Positions 32,191-40,631 of a DNA stretch of 40,855 nt are shown here, one piece after another. The number at the start of each line of letters is the position of its first letter. Within the stretch, counting starts at the first letter, position 1. A program made the translations under genes and the position numbers. The notes below the pieces were generated by a model. That model was not told the DNA's origin. It made no database searches and was given only the letters and a program-made list of their open reading frames with translations. The stretch lies in NCBI GenBank assembly GCA_937924505.1, contig CALDSR010000040.1, forward strand, positions 1 through 40,855. The letters are read 5' to 3'. This DNA is from an uncultured Granulosicoccus sp. (lineage in GTDB: Bacteria > Pseudomonadota > Gammaproteobacteria > Granulosicoccales > Granulosicoccaceae).

Positions 32191-33648
32191 CTATTTCACA
32201 TCGCGCTGATGAACGTAGCCGATTCCCTGGTTTGTCTCTACTTCGAACCATGATCCCATGGCGCGTGAAACCTGAAGCGTAGTACCCGGAGAAACGCGCA
32301 TCAGCAGGCTTGATGAGAAGTCAGCGTTGTTGTAAATCGCCTTCGGGTAGTAAGTACCGCTCACCATAATCTGACTCGGCAGTGTGCCGTCACTTAACGT
32401 CTTTTCAGCATTTTCCGCAAGCGTATCTTCAGTCAGCGGTGCGTCGGCTTGATCCGACTTGAATGCGGCTTCAACGATCTTGATAGGCTGTGTTTCATCG
32501 TCCAGATTGTTTCCTGCCAATACTGCAGCGCTAGCGTCGGCAGCTTTCTTGTCAGTATCTGCCGAAGCAATAGTTTCATCGGTTAAAGCTGGAACGGGCA
32601 TCGCGCCTGACAACTCAGGACGTACGAGGTTTTCTGCAATAACAATCTTTTGCCCGGCATAGACCTTGACCGCTTGTTCTTCAGTGAAGCCATTCATTGC
32701 AGCGATCTGCTTCCAATTGGTCGCGTCACCGGTAGTGCGTTTGGAAAAATCCCACAGCGTTTCGCCACTTTCGAGTTCGAACGTCATTCCGTCAGTAATG
32801 GCCGGGGCGGCTGCTACCGCGTTCTCTTCAGGCACTTTCAACCTGGGTGTCGCTGGTGTGGCCTCGTCCAAAGCCAGAATTTCTGTCTCCAATGACTCGG
32901 CGGGCAGTTTCTGGGTGTCCACAACATCAGACGCAGCCTGCTGAGTACTCAGTTCAGGTCGCACCATGTCTGCTGGAATGGTAAGCAGCTGGCCAGGATG
33001 TACTGCGGCGTCCGGCGCGAGATTGTTGATGTCTGCAAGGATGTGCCAGTTGTTCGCGTCACCGGTTGTGCGTTTGGCGATCGTCCAGAGGTTTTCCTCA
33101 CTTCCGACCTCGTGCACGAGGTCAGCGGATGCGACCAGATCGGCTTCTGGTTGCACGTCGGTTTCAACGTTGACGGCGATTGGCTCACTTGATTCCCGAG
33201 TGTTCAGAAGATCAGCATCACCGCTGAGTGGGTCGGAATCGAGTAGATCGGCTGATTCGTAGTTGATCAGCTCTGCAGTCTCGATGGTGACAGGGTTGAT
33301 TTCGGCAAGGTCGTCAGTGGGAAGGGCGGCATCTTCCTCCAACAGTGCGAGATCGACTTCGTCCATCGGGACATTGGTTCCTGCTGTCAGGTTTCTATCG
33401 GCGGGACGATCTTCACCGAAGCCAAGCCAGTAGGCTGTTCCGTTAATGGCGCTAGCACTGAGCGTTGCTGCGCCTTTGGTGAGCCTGACACCTGCCTTTG
33501 CGGTCCCTTTACCGGCAGAGGCCAGATTGTCACCAAGACGTCCGGCGTCGAATCCACCGGTGTTTGGTGTTGAAGAGCAAGCTGTTAAGGAGAGGACTGC
33601 TACCGCGAGGCAGCTTTTTTTGAACATGGAAGAATTGCGGTTTGACAT
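32191..33648 (-). CDS. Lipoprotein with two LysM domains and C-terminal SH3-like domain
   Basis: 485 residues. Signal ends SLTAC (Cys24). A glycine-rich segment and an acidic linker precede LysM 1 (about 175-228: HEVGSEENLWTIAKRTTGDANNWHILADINNL...LLTIP) and LysM 2 (about 285-340: FELESGETLWDFSKRTTGDATNWKQIAAMNGF...KIVIA), separated by low-complexity sequence. The end (GTYYPKAIYNNADFSSSLLMRVSPGTTLQVSRAMGSWFEVETNQGIGYVHQRDVK) is SH3-like. Each LysM carries the same RTTGDA(N/T)NW core, pointing to internal duplication. A dispersed motif copy reads VVDTQKL. It is envelope-located and probably peptidoglycan-binding. ATG 33648 is preceded by AGGTGA; an ATG seven codons later is possible. Confidence 0.86.
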   Translation of the reverse strand: MSNRNSSMFKKSCLAVAVLSLTACSSTPNTGGFDAGRLGDNLASAGKGTAKAGVRLTKGAATLSASAINGTAYWLGFGEDRPADRNLTAGTNVPMDEVDLALLEEDAALPTDDLAEINPVTIETAELINYESADLLDSDPLSGDADLLNTRESSEPIAVNVETDVQPEADLVASADLVHEVGSEENLWTIAKRTTGDANNWHILADINNLAPDAAVHPGQLLTIPADMVRPELSTQQAASDVVDTQKLPAESLETEILALDEATPATPRLKVPEENAVAAAPAITDGMTFELESGETLWDFSKRTTGDATNWKQIAAMNGFTEEQAVKVYAGQKIVIAENLVRPELSGAMPVPALTDETIASADTDKKAADASAAVLAGNNLDDETQPIKIVEAAFKSDQADAPLTEDTLAENAEKTLSDGTLPSQIMVSGTYYPKAIYNNADFSSSLLMRVSPGTTLQVSRAMGSWFEVETNQGIGYVHQRDVK

Positions 33649-34033
33649 TGAGTTTTCTCACCTGCGGCGCTGAATTGGGTTGGTACACTCGTGCGACGGG
33701 ATAATTTCATGGTTGTTTACAACCAAGTGTCACCACATCGACGAACATGACACTGAAATAGATAGACCGTAGAACGGTACTCGTCAATGCAATCTGCAGG
33801 ATCGATGACGGTTTAGTTGGTCAGCGCCAAAATGCAGAATATCTACAGCGCGTCATTTGCGACATATAATTGGCGCTCATGACTGCAAATCGCATGCACA
33901 TGAACTCAGAGCGCATCGCTGCGAAAACCGTGGCAATAGATTTTTTGCAGGCCATCTGATGGCAGCCCTTATGCAAGGTGATTTTCTCGGGTTTTTTAGG
34001 CCGCGTCTCGATTACGCCAGCTTGTTGTAGAAA
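33649..34033. other. Intergenic between LysM lipoprotein and glnS; 16-bp palindrome
   Basis: No gene is supported. The stretch is the leader of the LysM lipoprotein and the 3' side of glnS. A perfect palindrome TGGTTGTTTACAACCA sits at 33710-33725, about 62 bp before the lipoprotein start, and is a candidate operator. No clear intrinsic terminator is visible after glnS. Confidence 0.45.
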
Positions 34034-35695
34034 CTAGCTGGCCCAAGTGTCGCGCAACGTTACTGTCCGATTAAAGGTCGGTGTTTCTTTCGAATGATCA
34101 TGTTGATCGGCAACGAAATAGCCAATTCTTTCGAACTGAAAATGTAGCTCAGGTTCTGCATCCGCGAGAGAGGGCTCGATAATCGCGTCAAGGCAGAGTT
34201 GTTCCGAATCCGGATTAATGACATCAGCCATCGAGTCCGCGGATGCAGGATTAGCAATCGTGAACAAGCGATCATAGAGCCTGATGTTTGCGGGAATTCC
34301 GTATTTTACAGATACCCAATGCACCACTCCTTTGACCTTGCGGCCTTCAGGTTTCTTGCCGAGTGTGTTTGCATCATGGGTACATCGAAGTTCAACAACT
34401 TCACCTTGGTCATTCTTGATGATCTCGTTACACTTGATGACATAACTGCCGCGCAGACGAACTTCGCCACCGAGTGTCAATCGTTGATATTTCGGCGGAG
34501 GTACTTCTGCAAAGTCGTCGCGATCGATATACAAAGTCGATGTGAACAAAAGCTCACGTTTACCTGCGCTTTCATCCTGCGGATGATTGGCAAAGGTCAG
34601 TGTCTGTTCATGATTTTCGGGTAAATCAGTCAGCACTATCTTGATCGGATCAAGTACGGCCATGCGACGGGCTGCGCTGGTGTTTAAATCATCGCGAATG
34701 ATGGTTTCAAGTACAGCCATCTCTATCCAGGCATCGTTTTTCGTGATGCCGATCCGTTCGCAGAACTCTCTTAACGCCGCTGGTGTGTACCCACGTCGAC
34801 GCATACCCGTAATGGTGGGCATGCGCGGGTCATCCCAGCCGTTTACGTACCCTTCTTCAACCAATTGAATTAATCTGCGTTTGCTGAGAATGGTGTACTC
34901 GAGTGCCAGTCGTGCGAATTCAATCTGTTGCGGATGACAAGAGGTAGCCAGTTCATCCAGCACCCAGTCGTACAACGGGCGATGATCTTCAAATTCCAGC
35001 GTGCACAGAGAGTGTGTGATGCCTTCAAGCGCATCAGAGACGCAATGGGTGTAGTCGTACATCGGATAGATGGACCAGGTATTACCGGTTTTGACATGTT
35101 CGACTTTGCGAATCCTGTAAAGAGTCGGATCACGCATATTGATGTTACCTGAACTCATATCGATTTTGGCACGCAGGACGTGTGCTCCATCTTCAAATTC
35201 ACCGGCCTTCATGCGTTCGAACAGATCGAGATTCTCTTCGATGGTGCGGTTCCGATACGGGCTTTCAATACCGGGTTTCGTCAACGTGCCGCGCATTTCG
35301 CGCATCTCATCGGCACTGCTGCTGTCGATGTAAGCTTTTTCTTTCTTGATCAGCTCGCAGGCAAACAAGTACAGTTGATCGAAGTAGTCTGAGGCGTGTC
35401 GAAGTTCATTCCACTCAAATCCAAGCCAGGTGACGTCCGTCTTTATGGCGTTGACATACTCTTCACTCTCCTTCGCAGGATTAGTATCGTCAAAGCGAAG
35501 ATTGCAGGTTCCGTTAAATTGTTCGGCGATGCCGAAATTCAGGCAGATAGACTTCACATGGCCAACGTGAAGATAGCCGTTAGGCTCAGGTGGAAACCGT
35601 GTTTTGACCTGCCCATCATTCTTGCCGACTTGCAGATCTTTGGTAATGATATTCCGGATAAAATTGCCGGCCACGACGGGCTCTGACTTGGACAT
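34034..35695 (-). CDS. glnS: Glutaminyl-tRNA synthetase
   Basis: Class I synthetase that charges tRNA-Gln; 553 residues, normal for bacteria. The HIGH-type motif is [15 protein letters not shown] (about 35-49), [11 protein letters not shown] follows, then the GlnRS-typical [27 protein letters not shown] and the KMSKS equivalent LSKRRL (about 270). Two beta-barrel anticodon domains finish the protein. Found with its discriminating GlnRS features, so it is not a GluRS. It lies about 48 bp after the lytic transglycosylase gene. No copy of the dispersed motif occurs in this long, highly conserved gene. Confidence 0.97.
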   Translation of the reverse strand: MSKSEPVVAGNFIRNIITKDLQVGKNDGQVKTRFPPEPNGYLHVGHVKSICLNFGIAEQFNGTCNLRFDDTNPAKESEEYVNAIKTDVTWLGFEWNELRHASDYFDQLYLFACELIKKEKAYIDSSSADEMREMRGTLTKPGIESPYRNRTIEENLDLFERMKAGEFEDGAHVLRAKIDMSSGNINMRDPTLYRIRKVEHVKTGNTWSIYPMYDYTHCVSDALEGITHSLCTLEFEDHRPLYDWVLDELATSCHPQQIEFARLALEYTILSKRRLIQLVEEGYVNGWDDPRMPTITGMRRRGYTPAALREFCERIGITKNDAWIEMAVLETIIRDDLNTSAARRMAVLDPIKIVLTDLPENHEQTLTFANHPQDESAGKRELLFTSTLYIDRDDFAEVPPPKYQRLTLGGEVRLRGSYVIKCNEIIKNDQGEVVELRCTHDANTLGKKPEGRKVKGVVHWVSVKYGIPANIRLYDRLFTIANPASADSMADVINPDSEQLCLDAIIEPSLADAEPELHFQFERIGYFVADQHDHSKETPTFNRTVTLRDTWAS

Positions 35696-35743
35696 GTTTA
35701 CGCAATGGGTTTGAAATCTCGAGCAAGTATAGCCGGGTTCCCG

Positions 35744-36439
35744 TCAAGGCCTTGAAGCTTGCTGACTTCTGTCGAAATGCCGCCTATATTTTTTCGCGAA
35801 ATGGCTGACCAGTTCGATGTAGCGCGTCGTTTCAGGGTAGGGAGGAATACCCTGATATTTATCGACGGTGCCAGGTCCGGCGTTATAGGCAGCAAGTGCC
35901 ACGTCCATATCCCGAAAACGACGCTTCATTGCATCAAGGTAACGGGCACCACCCTCAAGGTTTTGCATCGCATCGAATGAGTTTGAGACACCCACTTCTC
36001 TGGCGGTCGCTGGCATGAGTTGCATCAAGCCTTCTGCGCCTGCGCGTGACACAGCTTTCGAGTCAAAGCACGATTCGACACGTGCAACGGCCATGATCCA
36101 GTGAGGTTGCAGCGATGTGGAGCTGGCGATCTCTCGGATCGCTGGGAGATAAGCCCTGCCGCGGGCATCGAGTTGCCGGGTGGTCATGCCGCTGCAGGAA
36201 TTCGTCGTTAACTGACGCCCATATTGGTTGTGGTAGCTACTCCGTACGATTTGCCCATTTATTATCGGCGCATCGCTGAATGTCACCGTGCCGTCGGGCT
36301 CGCGGTGCTTGTACACCGTTGAATCCGCGATCGCCTGCATTGATAACGTGCTCGAAAGCAGCCAAAACACCAGACGGTACGTTCGTTGACGCCCGGAGAA
36401 GGTGCGGTCAGTGAGGTGCAGGTATTTCTGGGGCTTCAT
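35744..36439 (-). CDS. SLT-domain lytic transglycosylase with DUF4124-like start
   Basis: About 231 residues. A hydrophobic signal (YRLVFWLLSSTLSMQAIA, cleavage near AIA) is followed by a short VYKHREPDGTVTFSDAP segment of DUF4124 type, then the Slt/lysozyme-like domain. The catalytic glutamate is in IMAVARVESCFDSKAVS; the GAEGLMQLMPATAREVG and NLEGGARYLD...VALAAYNAGPGTVDKYQGIPPYPETTRY motifs are complete. It cleaves peptidoglycan glycan strands in the periplasm. Two ATGs, 36445 and 36439, are possible. A perfect 8-bp hairpin ends immediately before the first, with the GGAGGG ribosome site in its loop. A motif copy reads EVGVSNS. No lipobox is seen. Confidence 0.9.
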   Translation of the reverse strand: MKPQKYLHLTDRTFSGRQRTYRLVFWLLSSTLSMQAIADSTVYKHREPDGTVTFSDAPIINGQIVRSSYHNQYGRQLTTNSCSGMTTRQLDARGRAYLPAIREIASSTSLQPHWIMAVARVESCFDSKAVSRAGAEGLMQLMPATAREVGVSNSFDAMQNLEGGARYLDAMKRRFRDMDVALAAYNAGPGTVDKYQGIPPYPETTRYIELVSHFAKKYRRHFDRSQQASRP

Positions 36440-36445
36440 AAACAT

Positions 36446-36472
36446 CGATACCGAGAGTCCCTCCCGGTATCG
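36446..36472 (-). promoter_or_regulatory. Hairpin with ribosome-binding site in the loop, at the transglycosylase start
   Basis: On the minus strand CGATACCG, loop GGAGGGACTCT, CGGTATCG, then directly ATG. The 8-bp stem is perfect and the Shine-Dalgarno lies in the loop. The loop contains GGA, the core recognised by CsrA/RsmA. Translation control by structure or by CsrA is inferred. Confidence 0.7.
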
Positions 36473-36534
36473 ACGCTTTGCTGTGATTTCCGATAGCTAC
36501 AAGATAAAAAATGTGAGCTGGATCACACGATTTT

Positions 36535-37137
36535 CTAGGTGCCATGCCACTCGCTGAGATGATCAGCGATTTCTGGACGAGTCCTCTTGATTGTGGGTGT
36601 CCCATTCCCCGCACCATTCCCCGCACCGGATTCAGTGCCGATGTAAATAAAGCCTGCTATTTCCTCGTTTGGGCTGAGAGAGAGTGCTGATTTGACCCGC
36701 GACTCGTAGGCATTAGCGCCAGTTAGCCAGACCGCGCCGAATCCCAGTGCGTTGGCACCGAGCAGCAGTTGCTGTGCTGCGGCTCCTGCGGATAATATCT
36801 GTTCGACTTCGGGTGTTTTTGGGTGTCCAGAAGTGAGTCGGGTGACGATGGTGATGATCAGGGGCGCGCGGAGGGGCTTTTCGCGGAGCCGCTGGAGATT
36901 TTCTTCGGTGCATTTTGGATCTTTGCTTCGTGCGATTTCCGCGAATACATCGCCCAGTGCGTTGCGGGCGCTGCCACGGATGACGACGAATCGCCAGGGA
37001 CGAAGTCGGGCATGATCAGGTGCGGCGACAGCACAGCGCAGGATCTCGGCAATCTGTTGATCGTCTGGTGCGGGTTCGGCGAGCCGATTCGCGGGGCTGG
37101 AGCTGCGTTGTTGCAGCTGATTTAGAAAAGTAGTCAT
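36535..37137 (-). CDS. Nitroreductase-family oxidoreductase, YdjA-like
   Basis: 200-residue FMN-dependent nitroreductase-fold protein. QRSSSPANRLAEPAPDDQQIAEILRCAVAAPDHARLRPWRFVVIRG is typical of YdjA, followed by the flavin-contacting SAGAAAQQLLLGANALGFGAVWLTG and EIAGFIYIGT. Physiological substrate is unknown. Near the end a short GAGNGAGNG repeat comes from a 12-bp direct duplication (about 36602-36626). Two dispersed motif copies are read in different frames as GTPTIK (36590-36604) and SGHPKT (36816-36830). Start ATG at 37137. Confidence 0.9.
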   Translation of the reverse strand: MTTFLNQLQQRSSSPANRLAEPAPDDQQIAEILRCAVAAPDHARLRPWRFVVIRGSARNALGDVFAEIARSKDPKCTEENLQRLREKPLRAPLIITIVTRLTSGHPKTPEVEQILSAGAAAQQLLLGANALGFGAVWLTGANAYESRVKSALSLSPNEEIAGFIYIGTESGAGNGAGNGTPTIKRTRPEIADHLSEWHGT

Positions 37138-37264
37138 GGCAAAAAACTGCGAGCTCGGTGAGCGGTTGGGTCTCGAAGTATACCGAGGGGTCTATAAGAT
37201 CGGATATCCGCCAGTTTTGGCTGGCTTAAAATAATTAAATCAGCGCGACAGAGTCCCTAAATTC

Positions 37265-39067
37265 ATGGCCGCCAGTTACACCCTGGAAATCAGACACCCA
37301 CATCAACATCTCATTGATGTGACGCTTCAACTTGACGCCCCCGATCCCAATGGGCAGGTGCTGCGGTTGCCGAACTGGATACCTGGCAGTTACATGATTC
37401 GGGATTTTTCCCGAAATATCGTCACGCTCGCAGCCACGTCCGACGGTAAACCGGTGACGTTGGAAAAGATCGACAAATCCACATGGCAAGCCCCGGAATC
37501 ACTGACGGAGTTGACTGTTCACTATCAGGTGTACGCGTGGGAGTTGTCAGTTCGAGCAGCGCATGTTGATCAAACACATGCCTTTTTCAATGGTACCAGC
37601 GTTTTCCTGTGCCCGATGTCTGTCGAAAATCAGCCGATGTCGGTGAATATTGTCAAACCAACGTTTGTCGAAGCCGAGCACTGGCAAGTCGCGACCGCTA
37701 TGGACGACTCTGACGTCAACACGGCAGGATTTGGATTACGGCAGGTCGAAAACTATGACGAACTTATCGATCACCCAGTTGAAATGGGTGACTTCAAGAA
37801 GTTGGAGTTTGATGCCTGTGGCGTCCCGCATGAAGTGGTATTCACCGGCCTTTGTCATTTTGATGAAGAACGTGTCAAGCGTGATCTGAAACTTATCTGC
37901 GAAAGCCAGATAAGGTTTTTCGGTGAACCGGCACCGGTGCAGCGTTACGTTTTTCAGGTCATGGTGGTCGATCAAGGTTACGGCGGCTTGGAGCATCGTG
38001 CGTCAACGGCGCTATTGATATCGCGGAACAATCTGCCGATCATCGGCGATGAATCAGCGATCAGCTATGACTACCTGAATTTCCTTGGCTTGTGTAGTCA
38101 TGAGTACTTTCATACCTGGAACGTCAAGCGCATGAAGCCTGCGGCATTTGAACCTTATCGGCTGAATGCGGAATCGTATACGCGTTTGCTCTGGTTTTTC
38201 GAGGGAATCACTTCCTACTACGATGATCTCTTTCTCGTGCGATCGGGGCTAATTGATCAGGCGCGTTACCTGGACTTGGTCGCAAAGACTGCAACACGGG
38301 TGCGACGTGGAGCAGGACGATTGACGCAGTCAGTCACCGATTCAAGTTTTGATGCCTGGCACAAGTTCTATAAACAAGACGAGAACGCACCTAATGCGAT
38401 TGTCAGTTACTACGCCAAAGGCGCCCTGATTGCGCTTTGTCTCGACGCCGAGTTACGCCATCGCTCAGTCAACAAGGTCAGCCTTGACGACCTGATGAAG
38501 CAATTGTGGTCAGATTGGCTAGGCAATCAGGCAGGTCTTGCCGAGGACGAGCCGGAGCGCAAGGCGATCGGGTTACTTGAATCGTCGCACCACGAAGAGA
38601 TGCATGAGTTCTTTGCACATTGCTTGTATACAACAAAAGAGCTTCCGCTTGAAAGCGCGTTTGCAACGCTCGGCGCCAAGCTCGAATGGCGTCAACGAGT
38701 CTCACACAAGGATGTCGGTGGCGTCGTCAAAGCGGATCAATCGGCCTGTGTTTGGCTTGGGGCGACATTCAAGGCAGCGCCAGCTGGTGTCAGCTTGACA
38801 CAAGTCTTTAGAGAGGGGCCTGCCGAGCAAGCGGGACTGGCAGCAGGTGATGTGCTGGTCGCTATCGGCAAGTTGCAGCTTAGCCACGAGTCTATCGACA
38901 CAATACTCAACAGATTTAATGATAATGGGCAAGTGGTCGTTCATTTTTTTCGCCTCGGCGAACTCAGGACGACGACGCTACAGATAACGCGGGACGTGTT
39001 GAATACAGCGACTATTGTGCTCGATAATGCGGACGCACTGAATTCATGGCTGATGGCAAACGAATGA
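37265..39067 (+). CDS. M61-family metallopeptidase with PDZ domain
   Basis: 600-residue peptidase of the M61 (glycyl aminopeptidase) family. The N-terminal beta domain (YTLEIRHPHQHLIDVTLQL, RLPNWIPGSYMIRDFSRNIV) is followed by the zinc motif LCSHEYFHTWNVKRMKP (HEYFH at 279-283) with the downstream glutamate in LLWFFEGITSYYDDLF (about 310). The C-terminal PDZ domain (about 495-575) contains VSLTQVFREGPAEQAGLAAGDVLVAIG. No signal peptide is seen, so it is probably cytoplasmic. A motif copy lies at its very start (RHPHQHL). The ribosome site before the ATG is weak. Followed by a 17-bp repeat array. Confidence 0.93.
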   Translation: MAASYTLEIRHPHQHLIDVTLQLDAPDPNGQVLRLPNWIPGSYMIRDFSRNIVTLAATSDGKPVTLEKIDKSTWQAPESLTELTVHYQVYAWELSVRAAHVDQTHAFFNGTSVFLCPMSVENQPMSVNIVKPTFVEAEHWQVATAMDDSDVNTAGFGLRQVENYDELIDHPVEMGDFKKLEFDACGVPHEVVFTGLCHFDEERVKRDLKLICESQIRFFGEPAPVQRYVFQVMVVDQGYGGLEHRASTALLISRNNLPIIGDESAISYDYLNFLGLCSHEYFHTWNVKRMKPAAFEPYRLNAESYTRLLWFFEGITSYYDDLFLVRSGLIDQARYLDLVAKTATRVRRGAGRLTQSVTDSSFDAWHKFYKQDENAPNAIVSYYAKGALIALCLDAELRHRSVNKVSLDDLMKQLWSDWLGNQAGLAEDEPERKAIGLLESSHHEEMHEFFAHCLYTTKELPLESAFATLGAKLEWRQRVSHKDVGGVVKADQSACVWLGATFKAAPAGVSLTQVFREGPAEQAGLAAGDVLVAIGKLQLSHESIDTILNRFNDNGQVVVHFFRLGELRTTTLQITRDVLNTATIVLDNADALNSWLMANE

Positions 39068-39100
39068 TTGCCATCGGCTTGAAAGTCCCTTTGTCATCGG

Positions 39101-39236
39101 ATCGAAGTCCATCATATATAGTTGGTCACCTCTATAGAAGGTCACCTCAGTTAGAAGATCACCTCGGGTAGAAGGTGATCGCAGGTCGAAGTCCAGCTCA
39201 TGTAGAAGGTCATCTTAAGTAGAAGTCCATCTAATG
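39101..39236. repeat. 17-bp degenerate tandem repeat, about 8 copies
   Basis: Eight units with strict 17-bp spacing; the clearest start at 39135, 39152, 39169, 39186, 39203 and 39220 with TAGAAG or TCGAAG, followed by GTCACCTC- or TCCATCT-like bases. The two leftmost units are more diverged. It sits between the peptidase stop and birA, and no open frame runs through it. Confidence 0.88.
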
Positions 39237-39326
39237 ATATCGTCGGGCAATCTGATTAAAAGATCTTATGGTTATTCGATCAGTCGACCTGACATTTTGA
39301 AAGTGTAATCATCAGCAACGTAAATA

Positions 39327-40139
39327 ATGCCCAATTTAGAATCTCGTGATCGTTCTGCGCAGGTGGTGTCCAAAGAACTTGCCACAGGGGGGTATGAACA
39401 TGTCTCCGTGTTTTTCTTTGAGGAGCTCATCTCGACGAGTCTGTGGCTGGGGCAGCGGGTTCCGGATTCCAAGGCGCAAATACCGGAGCTTTGCGCAACC
39501 CATTGGCAAACCGCGGGGATTGCCCGCCGCGGTCGTACGTGGCAAACCGCTCCCGGTAACATCACGTTTTCATTAAAAACCTATACCGAAAAACCGATTC
39601 GAGCGCTTCTCGGTTTGAGTCTTGTCACCGGCATCGGTGTTGCGCGTTGTCTCGAAGAGACAACGGATCTGCCAATAAAGATCAAGTGGCCTAATGATGT
39701 CATTGCTGACAATCGAAAGCTGTGTGGTTTGTTGACTGAAGTTCGGGCTGGTTTAGTCAGCACGATCATTACAGGTATTGGCATCAATGTGATTCCGGAT
39801 AGACAGGTATCGACATTGGGGATAGGTGCCTGCTCGATCGAGGAACTAATTGAACATCCCGTCGAGCGAGATCAGCTACTGGGCAAGGTTGCAGTCAGTG
39901 TGCTGCAGGCCCACGAGCAATTTCTGCGTGATGGCTGGTCTGTTTTTGCCGAAGAATGGGCCGCTCGCGACTGGCTTCTCGATCGATCGGTACAGATCAA
40001 GCGAGACGGGATAACTGATTTTGCGATTGCCCGTGGCGTTGACGAATCCGGAGCCATGATTATCGAACAAGCGGGGCGTCGTGAGAGCGTTGTCAGTGGT
40101 GAGGTTTCGATCCGGCCAAATGACGATCAACAGTCGTGA
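39327..40139 (+). CDS. birA: Biotin--[acetyl-CoA-carboxylase] ligase
   Basis: 270-residue biotin-protein ligase. It joins biotin-AMP to the lysine of the biotin carboxyl carrier protein; cytoplasmic. Only the catalytic and C-terminal domains are present. The N-terminal helix-turn-helix of the repressor form is missing, so it should not regulate biotin genes. The biotin/ATP loop is TAGIARRGRTWQTAPGNITFSL (about 78-99), with the catalytic lysine in DLPIKIKWPNDVIADNRKLCGLLTE and TGIGINV after it. The start ATG at 39327 lacks a good ribosome site; translation upstream would pass no ATG in frame. It is followed by tRNA-Thr at about 220 bp. Confidence 0.92.
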   Translation: MPNLESRDRSAQVVSKELATGGYEHVSVFFFEELISTSLWLGQRVPDSKAQIPELCATHWQTAGIARRGRTWQTAPGNITFSLKTYTEKPIRALLGLSLVTGIGVARCLEETTDLPIKIKWPNDVIADNRKLCGLLTEVRAGLVSTIITGIGINVIPDRQVSTLGIGACSIEELIEHPVERDQLLGKVAVSVLQAHEQFLRDGWSVFAEEWAARDWLLDRSVQIKRDGITDFAIARGVDESGAMIIEQAGRRESVVSGEVSIRPNDDQQS

Positions 40140-40357
40140 CGCCAATGATGTAATTCTGGATGTTTTTGACGAGAAAGAGAGGGATTGCCTGTCGAATCTC
40201 ACTGCGGCTGGCTTGGTTCCTGCAAATTGCCGAACGACGCGCGCAGCTCGGATGACAGTCTGAACCCGATAATTGCGTAATATCGTCAAGTTATTTGGCA
40301 AGCAGTGTTGCACGCAGATTTACTTAGGCCTAAACTTGCGTCGCTCGTCAGATGAAT

Positions 40358-40433
40358 GCCGGTATAGCTCAGTTGGTAGAGCAACTGATTTGTAATCAGT
40401 AGGTCCCGAGTTCGACTCTTGGTGCCGGCACCA
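40358..40433 (+). tRNA. tRNA-Thr (anticodon TGT)
   Basis: 76 nt with encoded CCA. Acceptor stem GCCGGTA/TGCCGGC (one G-U), D-arm GCTC...GAGC, anticodon stem CTGAT/ATCAG around the loop TTGTAAT with anticodon TGT, and T-loop GTTCGACTC. Reads ACA and, by wobble, other Thr codons. It is not followed by another tRNA, although Thr(TGT) genes often sit in tRNA clusters before tufB. Confidence 0.97.
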
Positions 40434-40631
40434 TTTCCCTCCCCAATCCCCTTGTTCGCTGCCTGTGGCCTGTTTCAGGCTTTGTCGTGGACTTCCGTTG
40501 AACGCTGTTACCGTCCCGGGGTCAACTGGACTTAGGAGCGTGGCGTAAGCCTCGGCACCCGCACACCAATCGTATTTGCGGTTCTAGCCCGTCGGGGTGG
40601 CACAGGTCTCGGCTTGTCGTACAGGTCACGA
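40434..40631. other. Intergenic after tRNA-Thr
   Basis: No protein or RNA gene is recognised. CCTG...CAGG pairings exist just after the tRNA but without a T-run. No Tyr, Gly or further tRNA and no tufB start is seen before the minisatellite. Confidence 0.4.

Larger units (their letters stand above)
16142..37304. repeat. Dispersed 15-bp motif TTTGTGGGTGTCCAA, about 25 copies
   Basis: Copies as TTGGACACCCACAAA on the plus strand start at 16142, 16283, 21982, 22190, 22252, 23034, 27110, 27613, 28144, 28418, 30103, 35983 and 37290. Copies as the complement start at 16520, 16576, 25302, 27043, 27265, 28099, 30157, 30526, 30817, 32908, 36590 and 36816. The core GGGTGTC is nearly invariant (27110 and 27265 differ by one base); 30103 and 30526 are perfect. 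Orientation is balanced, 13 to 12. Several lie between genes, the rest in genes and in several reading frames. None with a full core is in 1-16,141 or after 37,305. Confidence 0.92.

Noticed and set aside
16142..37304. Idea that the 15-bp word is a CRISPR repeat, Chi or KOPS-like site
   Set aside because: Spacing is irregular and there are no spacers, so it is not CRISPR. Orientation is balanced on the two strands, whereas Chi and KOPS are skewed along the replichore.
16142..37304. Idea that the 15-bp word is a REP element
   Set aside because: A single copy is not palindromic and lacks GTAG/CTAC feet; only a few copies form inverted pairs.
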